DNA from: Diaporthe sp. PMI_573
Lineage: Eukaryota > Ascomycota > Sordariomycetes > Diaporthales > Diaporthaceae
Length of the DNA stretch: 64,000 bases
Direction of reading: 5' to 3'
Assembly: GCA_021399435.1 (NCBI GenBank)
Contig: JAJTUP010000049.1
Coordinates: forward strand, 408,463-472,462
Shown: positions 33,966-44,280 of the stretch, in pieces
Layout of the letters: each line of letters begins with the position of its first letter
Numbering within the stretch: position 1 is the stretch's first letter
The notes under the pieces: generated by a model
Database searches by the model: none
The model's input: the letters and a program-made list of their open reading frames with translations, nothing else
Told to the model about the DNA's origin: nothing
Position numbers and translations under genes: made by a program

Positions 33966-34836
33966 ATGAATACTCTTTACCTCCTGTTGGTAGTCATTCT
34001 GGGGCTTCTCGGCCCTTCGATGTCTGTGGATCCGCGTCAGATAGTCGTTGCCGACGTCAGCAGCATCGACTCCACCCACAGTGAGCACAGCTTGAGCCAG
34101 GGTCCGGCGGATCATCAGGACAGGCCTCGTGGTCTCAAGGGCCTCCTGTTGGAGTATGAGATCGTGTACCCCAAGAGTGTACACAGCAAGGACCCATATG
34201 TGGAGCCACCTGAGGGCATGAAGATTGGGAGCCTCCTATCAGACAAGTTTTGCCGGAACTGGTTTGACTGCAAGCCCGATGGTAAGAATCCCCTGAACAC
34301 AACTCCATGTTAACGTAACGTAGTGCGTGAATGGCTGACCGTAATTTTCTATAGGAACAACGTACCAGAAGAAGGAAATCCCAGAGGAGTGGAGTGATAA
34401 ACCTAAGAAGAAGGGCGGTCCGACATCCAAGGGGAATCTGAAGTGGCAAGTCTAAGACTACAGCTGCCCTGCTCAAGTACGAGTTGGCTAACAATGAAAT
34501 ACTAGGTGCAAGGACGAGTGCAAGTGTGAGCTGGTGGACAAGCCTGCCGAGCACGTTTCCTACAACATGTTTGTCTCCCATCCCCTCTTCCTTTTAATTA
34601 CTCCTTTGTCTTCATTCTCAGCGCATTTTCCCATCCAACAACACCATGCACCTCAAAGACGATGAAGATGCCTACTAATACTTAGGACAGGTTGCCCGAA
34701 TCCGCATGGCGGCCATGTACAGGGAAGCTATGGCAGTGTTGCTGAGGATACAGCAGGATCCTCAAGTGACGACGGGCTGGTCATGGAGGTTTTCGACGGT
34801 CCACCTCGGAAGGAGCGAGTTCTTTTGGTTGGATGA
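33966..34836 (+). CDS. Small secreted Cys-rich protein, candidate effector-like
   Basis: Proposed exons 33966-34281, 34355-34445, 34506-34568 and 34686-34836, about 206 aa. The signal peptide is MNTLYLLLVVILGLLGPSMS. The mature part has clustered cysteines: FCRNWFDCK at the first exon end, CKDECKCE in exon 3 and TGCPNPHGG in exon 4. The second intron is either GC-AG (donor GCAAGT) or uses a weak GT two bases earlier (GTGGCA). Its acceptor CTAG is preceded by a GGCTAAC branch. The last intron could instead end at 34623, giving another tail. Coding-like sequence continues past the exon 4 stop (see next entry), so the gene may be longer and broken. Function unknown. Confidence 0.5.
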
Positions 34837-35408
34837 GGTCGACCTGCAGCACGTACCTGCAGACGTTGGCGTACACTCCCAACTGCGTGGACGAGAGCAG
34901 CCTCGAAACCTTTCCCTAGTCAGAATCGTACGGCACGGGCATCTGGTGCCACTCGGGCATGAGGCAGACGCCGCAGCTCCGGTTCAGCATGCGATACGAC
35001 GCGGCCAGTGTATCGCCCGATGGCTGGTCAGGGAATGCACCCCTCATCCTGGGGCCCCAGGGGGTGATTTCCGTTGATTTTCAGCGCGGCCAACCACAAA
35101 CTAGCGTTTATCTCGCGATTGAACAAAAGCTTTTATCAAATACTCCGTACAAGTACTATTCCAATCATCAGCTGATTAGTGGTCCCTGGTCTGAGGTCAA
35201 GGGCCACTTTGGGTGGATCACTTCCACACTGGCTGGCATGGTACATGTCGTTACACGAGTCAGCACAAATATTGCAGATCTCGATTACCCTTCAGAAGCC
35301 TGGCCTTCATTCCCACAGGTGACAGCAGTAGCAAGTACAGCGGGCCCCCCTCCTGAGACATACTATTCGGGCCGCAATGTTGTTACAGTACAGGTGTGGG
35401 GTAGTTAG
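34833..35408 (+). pseudogene. Coding-like continuation with an in-frame stop
   Basis: One frame runs from 34833 to 35408 with a single TAG at 34917-34919. It encodes CSTYLQTLAYTPNCVDESS before the stop and ESYGTGIWCHSG, RFSMRYDAASVSPDGWSG and LILGPQGVISVDFQ after it. The composition looks like protein, not random frame. It starts in a different phase from the preceding exon 4. I infer the 3' half of the secreted-protein gene, broken by a frameshift and a nonsense change (CAG to TAG would suffice), or an unrecognised intron arrangement. Confidence 0.4.
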
Positions 35409-35610
35409 AGCTGGGGGCACCTGGGGAAAGGGTAGCAGGAGCATCTTCAACCCGCCAGTTGAGCATTCGGACTCGAGCGTGTGGCTACCGTCACCACAGT
35501 TCAGCGGCTAGGGAGTTATAAAGTATTACACCCATCTTTTGTTCTCATGCCTGTCCAACATCTGCGTTTCCCGCCAGATACCAACGAGGTCAGGTCGAAC
35601 CCACGCCACA

Positions 35611-37251
35611 ATGCAAACCGCAGAATGGCCCGTACCGCCGCAGGTACTCATACTGTCCGTCGTCTTAATTGTATACCTAGTCTACAATTATCTGATCTTC
35701 CCGACTCCTCGTTCAATTGCCAAATTAGGGTTCCTTAATGGCTCGCCCGGCGAATGGGCGCCCTATTTTCGGGCACTCTACCGGAACACGCTGAATCTGA
35801 AGAAGACGCTTTACCTGCACCACACACAGCACAAAGATGAAACCGTTCGCGTCCCCATCTTGGGCCCGGGCCAGAACAGATTAATCCTGCTACCCTCCTC
35901 CCAAAGGAAATGGCTCGTCGATCAGCCCGACTCTGTCGTGAGCATGCACGAGCAGACCACCACGCATTTCCAGTGGAATTACGGCACCGTGTATCCCACG
36001 CGAGATCACAACAATGTGCCCATCCACATCATAACTACCAAGCTCACGAGGGAGATCGGAAATCTCATCCCAGCCCTCTCGGAGGAGCTGGACCTTGCAC
36101 TGGCGAAACACTGGGGCGGCGACGAGGCCGCCTCCAGTAACGAGTGGAAGGAGGTGGGCGTTTACGACACATTGAGGCCCATCATTGGCCAGGCAATCAA
36201 TCGCATCTTCATCGGAGAATCACACTGCCGGAACGACGAGGTGCTCGACACCGGCTTTGGGTATGCACAAGCCATACCGTTGGCGGCGAATATGCTCTGG
36301 CTGCTCCCGGCCCCGCTGCGGCGTTTTCTGGCGCCCGTGGTCACACTTCCATCCCGCTACTACGAGAGGAAATGGTTCAAGCTCACCCTCGATGAGGTTC
36401 ACAGAAGATTAGAGGCCAGAGGTCACTCACAGCATGGCAAGGGATCGGGGATAGATGCCGGGGAACACAAGGGAGAAGCAGACCAAAACGACTTTTTGAG
36501 CTGGCTCATTACCTACGGAGAATCCCAGGGCGACCCGTACCTCTTGGACCCAGAAGTCCTTGCAGCGCGGATCTTGCTCCTCAACGCCTTCGCGCTGCAC
36601 ACCAATGTCTTCGCCATCATGCACTTGGTCCTCGACATTGTCGGTTCTGGCGTCGAGAACGGCTCAAAATACGTCGCCGAACTCCGCCAGGAAATCAACG
36701 ATGTCCGCGCCGCGCATAGCGACGAAGAAGGATGGAACAAGCGATCACTGGCCAAACTCGAGAAGATGGATAGCTGCTTCCGTGAAAGCCAGCGCATGAA
36801 CACGATCCTGAGCTTGGGCCCCTTGCGCATCGTGGGAAAGAACGGCGTCACGACGCCCTCCGGCGTCCAGGTACCAGCGGGCTGGCAGGTTGGCATTCCA
36901 GCGTACTCGATCCACTATGACAAGGAAATATACGGATCTGACGCAGAGACTTTCAACCCGTTCCGTTTCTACAACAGGAGGAAGGACGCACAGGTGACGG
37001 GCGATAACTTGAAGGGGGCGAGGCAGGCATGGGCGACCACGTCCGCCGACTACTTGTCCTTTGGGGCTGGCTTGAACAGCTGTCCTGGACGATTCTTTGC
37101 TTCTGGGATGTTGAAGGTATTGATGGCCAATATTCTGCTGAGGTATGACTTTGAGTTTCAAGAGAAAAGACCAGAGAATGTGTGGTTTGGAACGAATCAC
37201 ATTCCGCCGATGAGCGCAAAAATGAGAATCAGGAGGAGACAACAGGTGTAA
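35611..37251 (+). CDS. Cytochrome P450 monooxygenase (intronless)
   Basis: 546 aa from the ATG at 35611 (context CCACAATGC); an upstream in-frame ATG at 35539 would precede the membrane anchor by an unlikely leader. N-terminal membrane anchor VLILSVVLIVYLVYNYLIF. I-helix region LLNAFALHTNVFAIMH, resembling the AIHTTS-type helix of gibberellin/terpenoid-class fungal P450s but with HTN in place of HTT. ExxR is E392-S-Q-R395, and the PERF-like segment NPFRFYNRR follows. The heme loop is FGAGLNSCPGRFF with Cys491. It would be ER-anchored and need an NADPH-P450 reductase. No intron is present, which is unusual for the class. It lies 8.7 kb from the PKS start, so a tailoring role is possible. Confidence 0.93.
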   Translation: MQTAEWPVPPQVLILSVVLIVYLVYNYLIFPTPRSIAKLGFLNGSPGEWAPYFRALYRNTLNLKKTLYLHHTQHKDETVRVPILGPGQNRLILLPSSQRKWLVDQPDSVVSMHEQTTTHFQWNYGTVYPTRDHNNVPIHIITTKLTREIGNLIPALSEELDLALAKHWGGDEAASSNEWKEVGVYDTLRPIIGQAINRIFIGESHCRNDEVLDTGFGYAQAIPLAANMLWLLPAPLRRFLAPVVTLPSRYYERKWFKLTLDEVHRRLEARGHSQHGKGSGIDAGEHKGEADQNDFLSWLITYGESQGDPYLLDPEVLAARILLLNAFALHTNVFAIMHLVLDIVGSGVENGSKYVAELRQEINDVRAAHSDEEGWNKRSLAKLEKMDSCFRESQRMNTILSLGPLRIVGKNGVTTPSGVQVPAGWQVGIPAYSIHYDKEIYGSDAETFNPFRFYNRRKDAQVTGDNLKGARQAWATTSADYLSFGAGLNSCPGRFFASGMLKVLMANILLRYDFEFQEKRPENVWFGTNHIPPMSAKMRIRRRQQV

Positions 37252-38166
37252 GAGCAAGCTAGATGTTTTCGTCGAAGAATACCAAGTCATCAAACCGACG
37301 TGGGCATCTGCAAAATCTCACGCGTCCACAAATTCGAAGCGCCTAGATTTTGAGCTGCACACTTGAACTTGATTATGTGCAGCGAGGATCTCTGGTTGAC
37401 TTTTGTATGCACAGGCCATCTCAACAAAATGTCCAAGTTATGAGATCTAGGATCTCTTTTTCCGGGATTTCCAGAGGCTTGTACACTCTGGACTCGGACT
37501 CCTGAGGTCGTCTCTCTATGCCGAAGCTCTGTCCCCGAAACTCTGTACTTCGGCAAGATGTGTTACGCACAGCTCCTCAAATGTGCCTTGGTCTAATTTT
37601 GCCCTCCTGAAGTCGAGATGCACGTCAATTCCCAAGCATTCCATTGGACGCCCGATGTTCGCCACGAGGCCAGTCTGAACCATAGGCACGTCATTCACCA
37701 CGGCATGTGTCGAGCCTCTGTACCCGCTTGCCAGAATAAAAGTATTAGCGTGCTCGAGCAGGGCCTTACACGGAGATTAGCCCACAACACGAGCATTTGA
37801 CGCTTCCCAAGGTGCGACAACCCACCCATGAAAGCCGGGGGCCTCCCTCCCTGGCTAAGCTTTTCCCTGGAGGCAGACTGAGCGATTTTTTTCGACCTAC
37901 CTGGCTCTCGTAGAGCCCTCACGAGTCACTGACCCTGTCGTTGCCTCTCAACTAGTCGGGTCCACCCTCGCCCCACGTTTTCCCCCAACCTTCTGGCCTA
38001 GTCGCGTGTCAGGTCTTGTGGGGGCTCAATTGCGGGCTGTTTCCAGGTGACCCATCACCGTCTGATTCTCACGGACCACACTGGCGCCACCTTTGACACA
38101 GATGATTCATCCGAGATACAGGGACCTACACACTCTGGACCCAATGCCAGGCTCGTCAGACCTCGA
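37252..38166. other. Intergenic, nothing recognised
   Basis: Contains the promoter of the trehalase gene. Only short, unsupported frames on both strands. Confidence 0.5.
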
Positions 38167-41100
38167 ATGCCCGCCATGAACCTCCCAGCGTTAGTCTTAG
38201 CCAGTGTGTGCTCCTTGGGCGTAGCAAGAGGAGCACCAGGGTCGAGCTCGCCATTCGATATCAACGCAGACTGGGTGTCCTGGGATGATGCTACGTGGAC
38301 TTTGAAATCTACTAAGCCGCTGCCAGGGGTATTCACTGCGTGGCTACCGCAGTCGAACGGGTATGAATTCTCAATGTCATGTTTGCCGAGGACGCCGTTC
38401 CCCCTATCGTGCTGTGCAAAGGAGCTGATAACGTACTTGCTGTGTTGTGAACAGCTATTTTGGACTCGCACAAGGATCCTTGGGGCCGTTCTATGAGCGC
38501 AGCCGCCGAAATGATTCAGAAGGATGGCCGTCTTATAGCAGTCCTCGAAGAACTTTCGCCACGGTCACGGGATTCTGGGGCAGTAAGCCTAGCACGCTTG
38601 AGCCCGGTGAGCTGGGCGAGAGTTTCGTCTCCGGTGTGCCGCACTTCACTGATTTGCTCATCGAGGTATGTGGCAGTGTCCTCAATGGAGATGTAAACAT
38701 ATCCGAGATCACTGAATTCGAGTCAACGCTGTCTTTGTAAGTAAGCATGTGCGCACCACCTCTCCAATAAGGCAGAAGATGGCGCTGATTCGAGACGTCC
38801 CACTAGTAAGACAGGAATACTCACGTGGTCATACGTGTGGACTCCTCCAAAGTGTGCAGAGAGCCGGCAGTTACTGGTACATTACGAATCTTTGGCGTCG
38901 CTGGCCGAACGACGTCTGGCAGCTGTGAAACTGGTCGTGTCCAGCGAGCAGGGCCTCGACGACGTACACATTCTTGACACACTGGACAACCAGTCAGCGT
39001 TGCGCACGACAACCGCCAAGACGGGGGTAAATCGGGCCAGCAGTCAGATCGTTTCTGCTGTTTCACCAGATGGAGTTGGCCATGTAATGGCGTATGTGCT
39101 GTCCTCGACGGTTGGGGACGAGTTGTTGCGCCTTGAAGACGAGGACGAATACTCCAGCGACTTTGTTTCCGCCTTCAATGACCTAACAAAGTCGGTTTCA
39201 TCCAATTCATCTAATACCGAATCCAAGTCCGTCTCCTCGACCCAGCGGTATCGGTTTCAATCCGGTTCACAGTCCGCAACGGTCTACAAGTACGCAGGTA
39301 TTGCCTCATCAGAACATTATGGGTCGGACACAGAGACCGTGGTCTCGGAGGTTGTGTCATCCGCTATGAACCGTGGATATCACATTCTACGCGAGGAGCA
39401 CAGCGCTGACGTGGGCAGGCTCATGAGTGCAGACTTCGTGGCTGATTTTAGAGATCCGGTGACAGGATCGCTCCCAACAGGCGACGACATAGTAAAAGCT
39501 TTGCAGATCACAGCCATCTCCTCCGCTTACTATCTTTACACGAGCCTCATCCCATGGAGTCCGACGCGTGATGAGAACCCGAGCACTTGCATTGCGTGCA
39601 ACTCTCTTGCCGTCGGCGGCCTGGTCTCCCAAACATACGGAGGCAAGATTTTCTGGGACGCTGATCTGTTCGTGGCTCCCGCCATCCAGGGAGTGCATCC
39701 CAAGCTGGCGAGACAGTTCTCGCTATATCGTATCAACCGGGCAGAGCAGTCTCGCAAGAACACCGAAAGGCACGGGCTGAAAGCAGGAAGCATGCTTTAT
39801 GCGTGGACAAGCGGTCGACATGGACAATGCTACAACATGTCTGCACCCTGCATAATGTACCAGTATCACCTCAACGCTGATATTGCGTTGAGCATGACCA
39901 TGGGCCGGAACACGAGCGGCGACAGGAACTGGTTTTACGAGCACGGGGCGGCTGACGTGATCGACGGCGTGGCCCTGGGGCTGAGCGATACTCTAACACG
40001 ACGAGAAAAAACCGGTCTCTGGGGCATCGACGTGATGGCCGATGCTGACGAATACTACATGTGGATCGCAGACGGTTCTTTCACTGGGACTTCAGTCAGC
40101 ACTCTTCTGCAGCTCGCCTCGGAGGCTCGTCATGAACGAGGTATCCCACTCGAGCCAGACTGGCTTGACCAACTCGAGCACATGTCCATACCCACTTCGG
40201 ACGACGACGTCGTTCTTGAATTCCAGGGCATGACGAACGATGTCTTCCCCAAGCAGGCAGACATCATCCTGTCCCACTACCCCTACGACTACAAGCGCAA
40301 TTTCTCACTCGCCAAGTACCGAGCTGCGATGGACTTCTACGCAGTCCGTACGGATCCGAACGGCCCAGCCATGACATGGAGCATGTATGCCATCGCAGCC
40401 AACTCCCTAGCCACCTCAGGGTGCGCATTCTGGACATACCTAGTCAAATCATTCCAGCCTTACATCCGCGGCCCTTGGTACCAGTATTCCGAACAGCAAG
40501 ACGACGAGCCCGGCATCCCGGATCCGCTGACGGGGAACGCCATCAATCCGGCGTTTCCGTTCCTCACCGGCCACGGCGGCCTCCTGCAGATATTGACCGC
40601 GGGCTTCCTCGGCCTGCGCGTCACGCACCGGAATCTTCTCATCAACCCATCCCTCCCTCCCCAGCTCCGCAACTTCAAGCCACCCATCCAGTTCTACAAC
40701 GGCGCCGTCGTCAGCTTCCGCATGAACCGCACGCATACTTCGATCACGCGGCGCGATGCATCCCACTTCGACGGTCTGGTGCCAGACCAGTATGGCAAGG
40801 AGGACATGCCCGTTACCATCGGCCGAGATGTGGACGACCCCGACGCGCGGACGGTATTCTTGCGTGTTAATGACACTGTGGTGGTGGAGAATAGGTCCTA
40901 TGATACTGAGGTTGCTGTACCGGGCAATATCTTGCAGTGTCACGGCGCAAGCTCGACGCATGGCGAGCTGGCGTTTGCAGCGACGGACGGATATGGAGGC
41001 ACATTTTGGCAGCCCGATGCAAGTGATGTCACAGCCGCTCTTGTAGTGGACATTGGATCTTCGCAGGCGCCGCGGCTGCTGGGGGCTATTCAGCTGGACT

Positions 41101-41381
41101 TTGCTATGCGACCACCAAAACATGTCAGGGTTTCGATTTCGAATAGCGCGGATTTCGATCCTGCCATTGTACTTGCGGACGAAGATATCGGCATCACGAA
41201 GCCGTGGGTCCCGGACTCGCCTGTGGTGAGATATGTTGGAAACGTTACCACCATCCAGCTCACGAACGCAATCTGGAGTGGTGCATTTGCGAAACTTGAG
41301 GTCACAGGATGCTGGATAGATGATGGTGCTGGGGCAACGGTTGCTGAATTTGCGCTCCTGGCCGCAGATTCCCATGAATGA
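38167..41381 (+). CDS. Secreted acid trehalase (GH65, Ath1/TreA type)
   Basis: Exons 38167-38360, 38455-38736 and 38807-41381 (introns GTATGA..CAG and GTAAGT..TAG), 1,016 aa. A signal peptide (NLPALVLASVCSLGVARG) is followed by a GH65 N-terminal domain and the catalytic barrel: GGKIFWDADLFVAPAIQGVH, AGSMLYAWTSGRHG, the general-acid Glu574 in DADEYYMW, YPYDYKRNFS and FLTGHGGLLQILTAGFLGLR. The family hydrolyses alpha,alpha-trehalose to glucose in the cell wall or vacuole. The acceptor of intron 2 was chosen because it restores the family sequence (KTGILTWSYVW). The nearer CAG at 38814 would shift the frame. The ATG at 38176 is an equally good start. Confidence 0.9.
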
Positions 41382-41498
41382 TGAGAGCCAGTTTTGAGGT
41401 TAGGCATGGATGAGGCGTTCTGGGATACTGAATATGTACTGGACGTGCTGTAGTTACATACACCGAAAGCCGGCGTGAGAAGTTATGTGTCCATCATT

Positions 41499-42697
41499 CT
41501 ACAGAGCTTTCTCCGCCATTGCCCTGATCGACCTGGCAATGGTCTTGTTCATATCAAGCCCTCGTGGAAAGTCGTGCCCAAACACATGCCCAATTCGCTC
41601 CGCCTGACTGGGTTCAGCAATGTCAAACAGTTGCTGGCCGTATTCTGGGGCATCGCCCAGGCCGGTAATGTGCAGTGAAGGCATGGAAAGAATGTTGCCA
41701 TCCCAGTCCTTGTCAAAAAACGTCATGTAGTGCGTGTTATTTACAAGAGCCTGTATGGGTGATTTTTTTTATCGCCGTCAGCCGGTGCTGTATATTCTAA
41801 CAAACAGTAGCCTCTCTGTACGTACCTGTCGACCATTGGCAAGTTTCGCTGGCCGCGCCTTATCCAGGTGATCAGCCGGATCCGCTTTGAAGACGTCGAA
41901 TAGCATCTGCAGCTTTGGCGTCTCTTCAATCGGTATGTGCGTGACTTCTTGTCCATCCAATGGCATGATGAAAGGTGGCACAGCGCTGTTGATGAGCACC
42001 AGGAACTTGATTGGTAACTCCTGGGGTGTGGCGTATGGGTTCTCCAGGAGGAGGCGGATGGCGATTTGAGCAGCCATTGATCCACCTTGGCTAACTCATT
42101 GTAGGCTTAGCTGCGGAGACGAAAACATTGATCGTGCAGATACTATTCCTGTGATGAACAGAGAGTTCTCGCCTACTTACGAGTATCCCAACAAACCATC
42201 GAATGGACCATGCTCCTCTATGACCTCACGCAGCTCGTTCTCGGTGGCCAGAATGTCCTCGATATCCAACATATTATAGAAGCCATACAGCTTTAAAAGC
42301 ATATTAGCACGGTAACTGTAAGGAACGCACTCTCTTTGAGGCGGGGCCAAAGTAGGGCACTTGGGCAAGCAGAGACCCCCCCCCCCCAAGGAGTAGGCCG
42401 CCTCTTGGCCCAGCGGTCAGAACAAAACCCCGAATACTTACATTCGATTTTGAAAAGTCCACCGTATGCAGAGACCAGTTTCCCTCCAAATGAGGCCATC
42501 GGCCCTCCACAAATTCAAACTCGTACTCTGGCTCTAGCAGGCTCCGTATGCCTGCCGTTTGCATCCGGAAGATCTACAGTGGCGACCACATCAGCTGGTT
42601 GTTTTTGGTACTGAGCTACATGCGATCAAGATGGATCAAAACTACCCACCTCGGTATTAGAACCCCTGCCGTGCAGACATAGAATGCGTATAGGCAT
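41499..42697 (-). CDS. FSH-family serine hydrolase (LovG-like fold)
   Basis: Five exons: 42697-42650, 42573-42442, 42290-42181, 42090-41826 and 41750-41499, joined 268 aa in phase. It begins MPIRILCLHGRGSN, the standard FSH1 start. Exon 2 has EFEFVEGRWPHLEG. The nucleophile elbow GYSQGG is split by intron 3 (Ser97), with Asp in ITGLGDAPEYG and His in IGHVFGHDFPRG. The acceptor of intron 2 (AAAG after a GCTAAT branch) is the least certain join; this intron holds a C12 run. FSH hydrolases next to highly reducing PKSs often act as thioesterases that release the chain (LovG type). Here the gene is divergent from the PKS across 1.6 kb, which supports that role. Confidence 0.85.
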
Positions 42698-44280
42698 ATT
42701 TACAGATTGCCAAGTACGATATTCGTGAAAAAGACTTAGCTGCTGTTTCGGACTATGGTTGCGAAGTCGTACAAAGGTATTGAAGTCGGAAGCCTCTCAG
42801 CAGGTAAGACTATTTTCCGATAATCGTCCTATAGTAAACCAACCATGTAGAGCAGGTTGACATAGCTACACGTCGAGTGCGTTTAAATGCCGCATTTTCC
42901 TCTGATCCACTGCGAGTCGTGCGCGGCGTGTTTCACCGTCCTTTCACTCTCTGGATACACAGTAGTCTTGCCATGTTTGTAGAGATACCGCCTTACTACA
43001 GGGAATTGACATCCGACAGAACGTGGCACTGGCCTTGCATTCTCCCGCTTCCTGTTTTGGCCCATAGAAGCCCCCAGTTCATCCAATCGACTTAAAGAAA
43101 CAAGCAAGCATTATGACAAGCTTCTACATTCTTCGCTTGAGGCCAGTGGGTCCGATCAATATGATCCCCACACCACTCACCCACAAGATCAAGACCCTTG
43201 CCATGTAACATGTGGGGTAGAAGTGGCAGATAACCTTTGCCCCGCTTGTAGTCGGGCCGAGTACATTCTCGGCGGGTACCGAGACGTGATACCGTCGGTG
43301 TTTATATCGCATAAATAAATTGGCCGTTCCAAGATCGACGAAATACAGGGACATGTCGAAGTAACATGCAGGCCCTCTCTTTCCGCGCCTATTACGAAAA
43401 TAACTACCCAGGCGCTAGGATCTGTTGAAAGGTCGGTCATACATACATACATAGACAACTTCCTGGCATCGATCCGTCAGGTTGACCTACTGTGTAGATC
43501 CTCGCCCTGTCATGTGAACATAAATCAAAAATCCCAGACTAAACAACATATTCTAATCCCGGCAGCCCTCATACGACGAGCTTGTATAGTGTTACGAAAA
43601 GGGTGTCAGGGCTGTGGGCTGAACGCAAGCCAGTCCCAGTCACTGACAAGGCCGCCTTATTCGCTTATCTTATCAGCCCATCCGCCTCCAAAACTGCAGT
43701 AACACCATTCAGTAGCCTTGCAGCCTTTCTTTCCTTTAGTTAGACAACCATAGCTGTAATCAACCATTCTTCACAGTCACATTGTGTGTTCGTTGCCATA
43801 GAACGTGAGGGCCGCCTCAAAGGAGGTGTCAAGGGGGCCCCGCTTCCCCAGAGTCAGGTAAGAGGATCCAAGTCGGCGAGCACCAGACATCTAAGCCTAA
43901 ACGAGGCTGACAAGGGGGCTTCGGGTGAATGACTCGGTCGGTTGTTTTTGTGGGTTAGGACCTCAGCAGACCATACGCCGCAGGCGAAACGTGGGCGAAA
44001 TAAGCGGAGATGGGTCGATTTTATGACACGGAGCAGCGACATCTTGGGAGGACATACAATATGTAAAAGGGCCGTTTGCTGCTGAGTCATCTCATATTTA
44101 GTGAGGGTGATCATGAGTTTGTGTTGATATAGTGCCGTGTGATTTTACAACAAAGTTGTATACCGATCGTTTTGAGCTTTAGATGACTTGGTGATTATCG
44201 ACATCTTCGGTGCTCAACCACCCAGCCTCCCTCCCTTCCTTGCCCCCTTGCGTGAAGATTATCAATTCCAAGACGCCACG
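42698..44280. other. Divergent promoter region between FSH hydrolase and PKS
   Basis: 1.6 kb with no supported gene. It would serve both divergent genes. It contains two nearby TCGG/CCGA dyads (listed separately) and a CATA microsatellite at about 43439-43454. Confidence 0.55.
43252..43282. promoter_or_regulatory. Pair of CGG/CCG dyads, Zn2Cys6-type binding candidates
   Basis: TCGG-G-CCGA at 43252-43260 and TCGG-N6-CCGA at 43269-43282 lie 8 bp apart in the FSH/PKS divergent promoter. CGG-N6-CCG is a known spacing for Gal4-class binuclear zinc proteins, which usually control PKS clusters. No regulator gene is in the window. Confidence 0.35.

Noticed and set aside
38737..38814. Acceptor CAG at 38814 for trehalase intron 2
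   Set aside because: It shifts the catalytic-domain frame. The TAG at 38806 keeps it and restores the family sequence.
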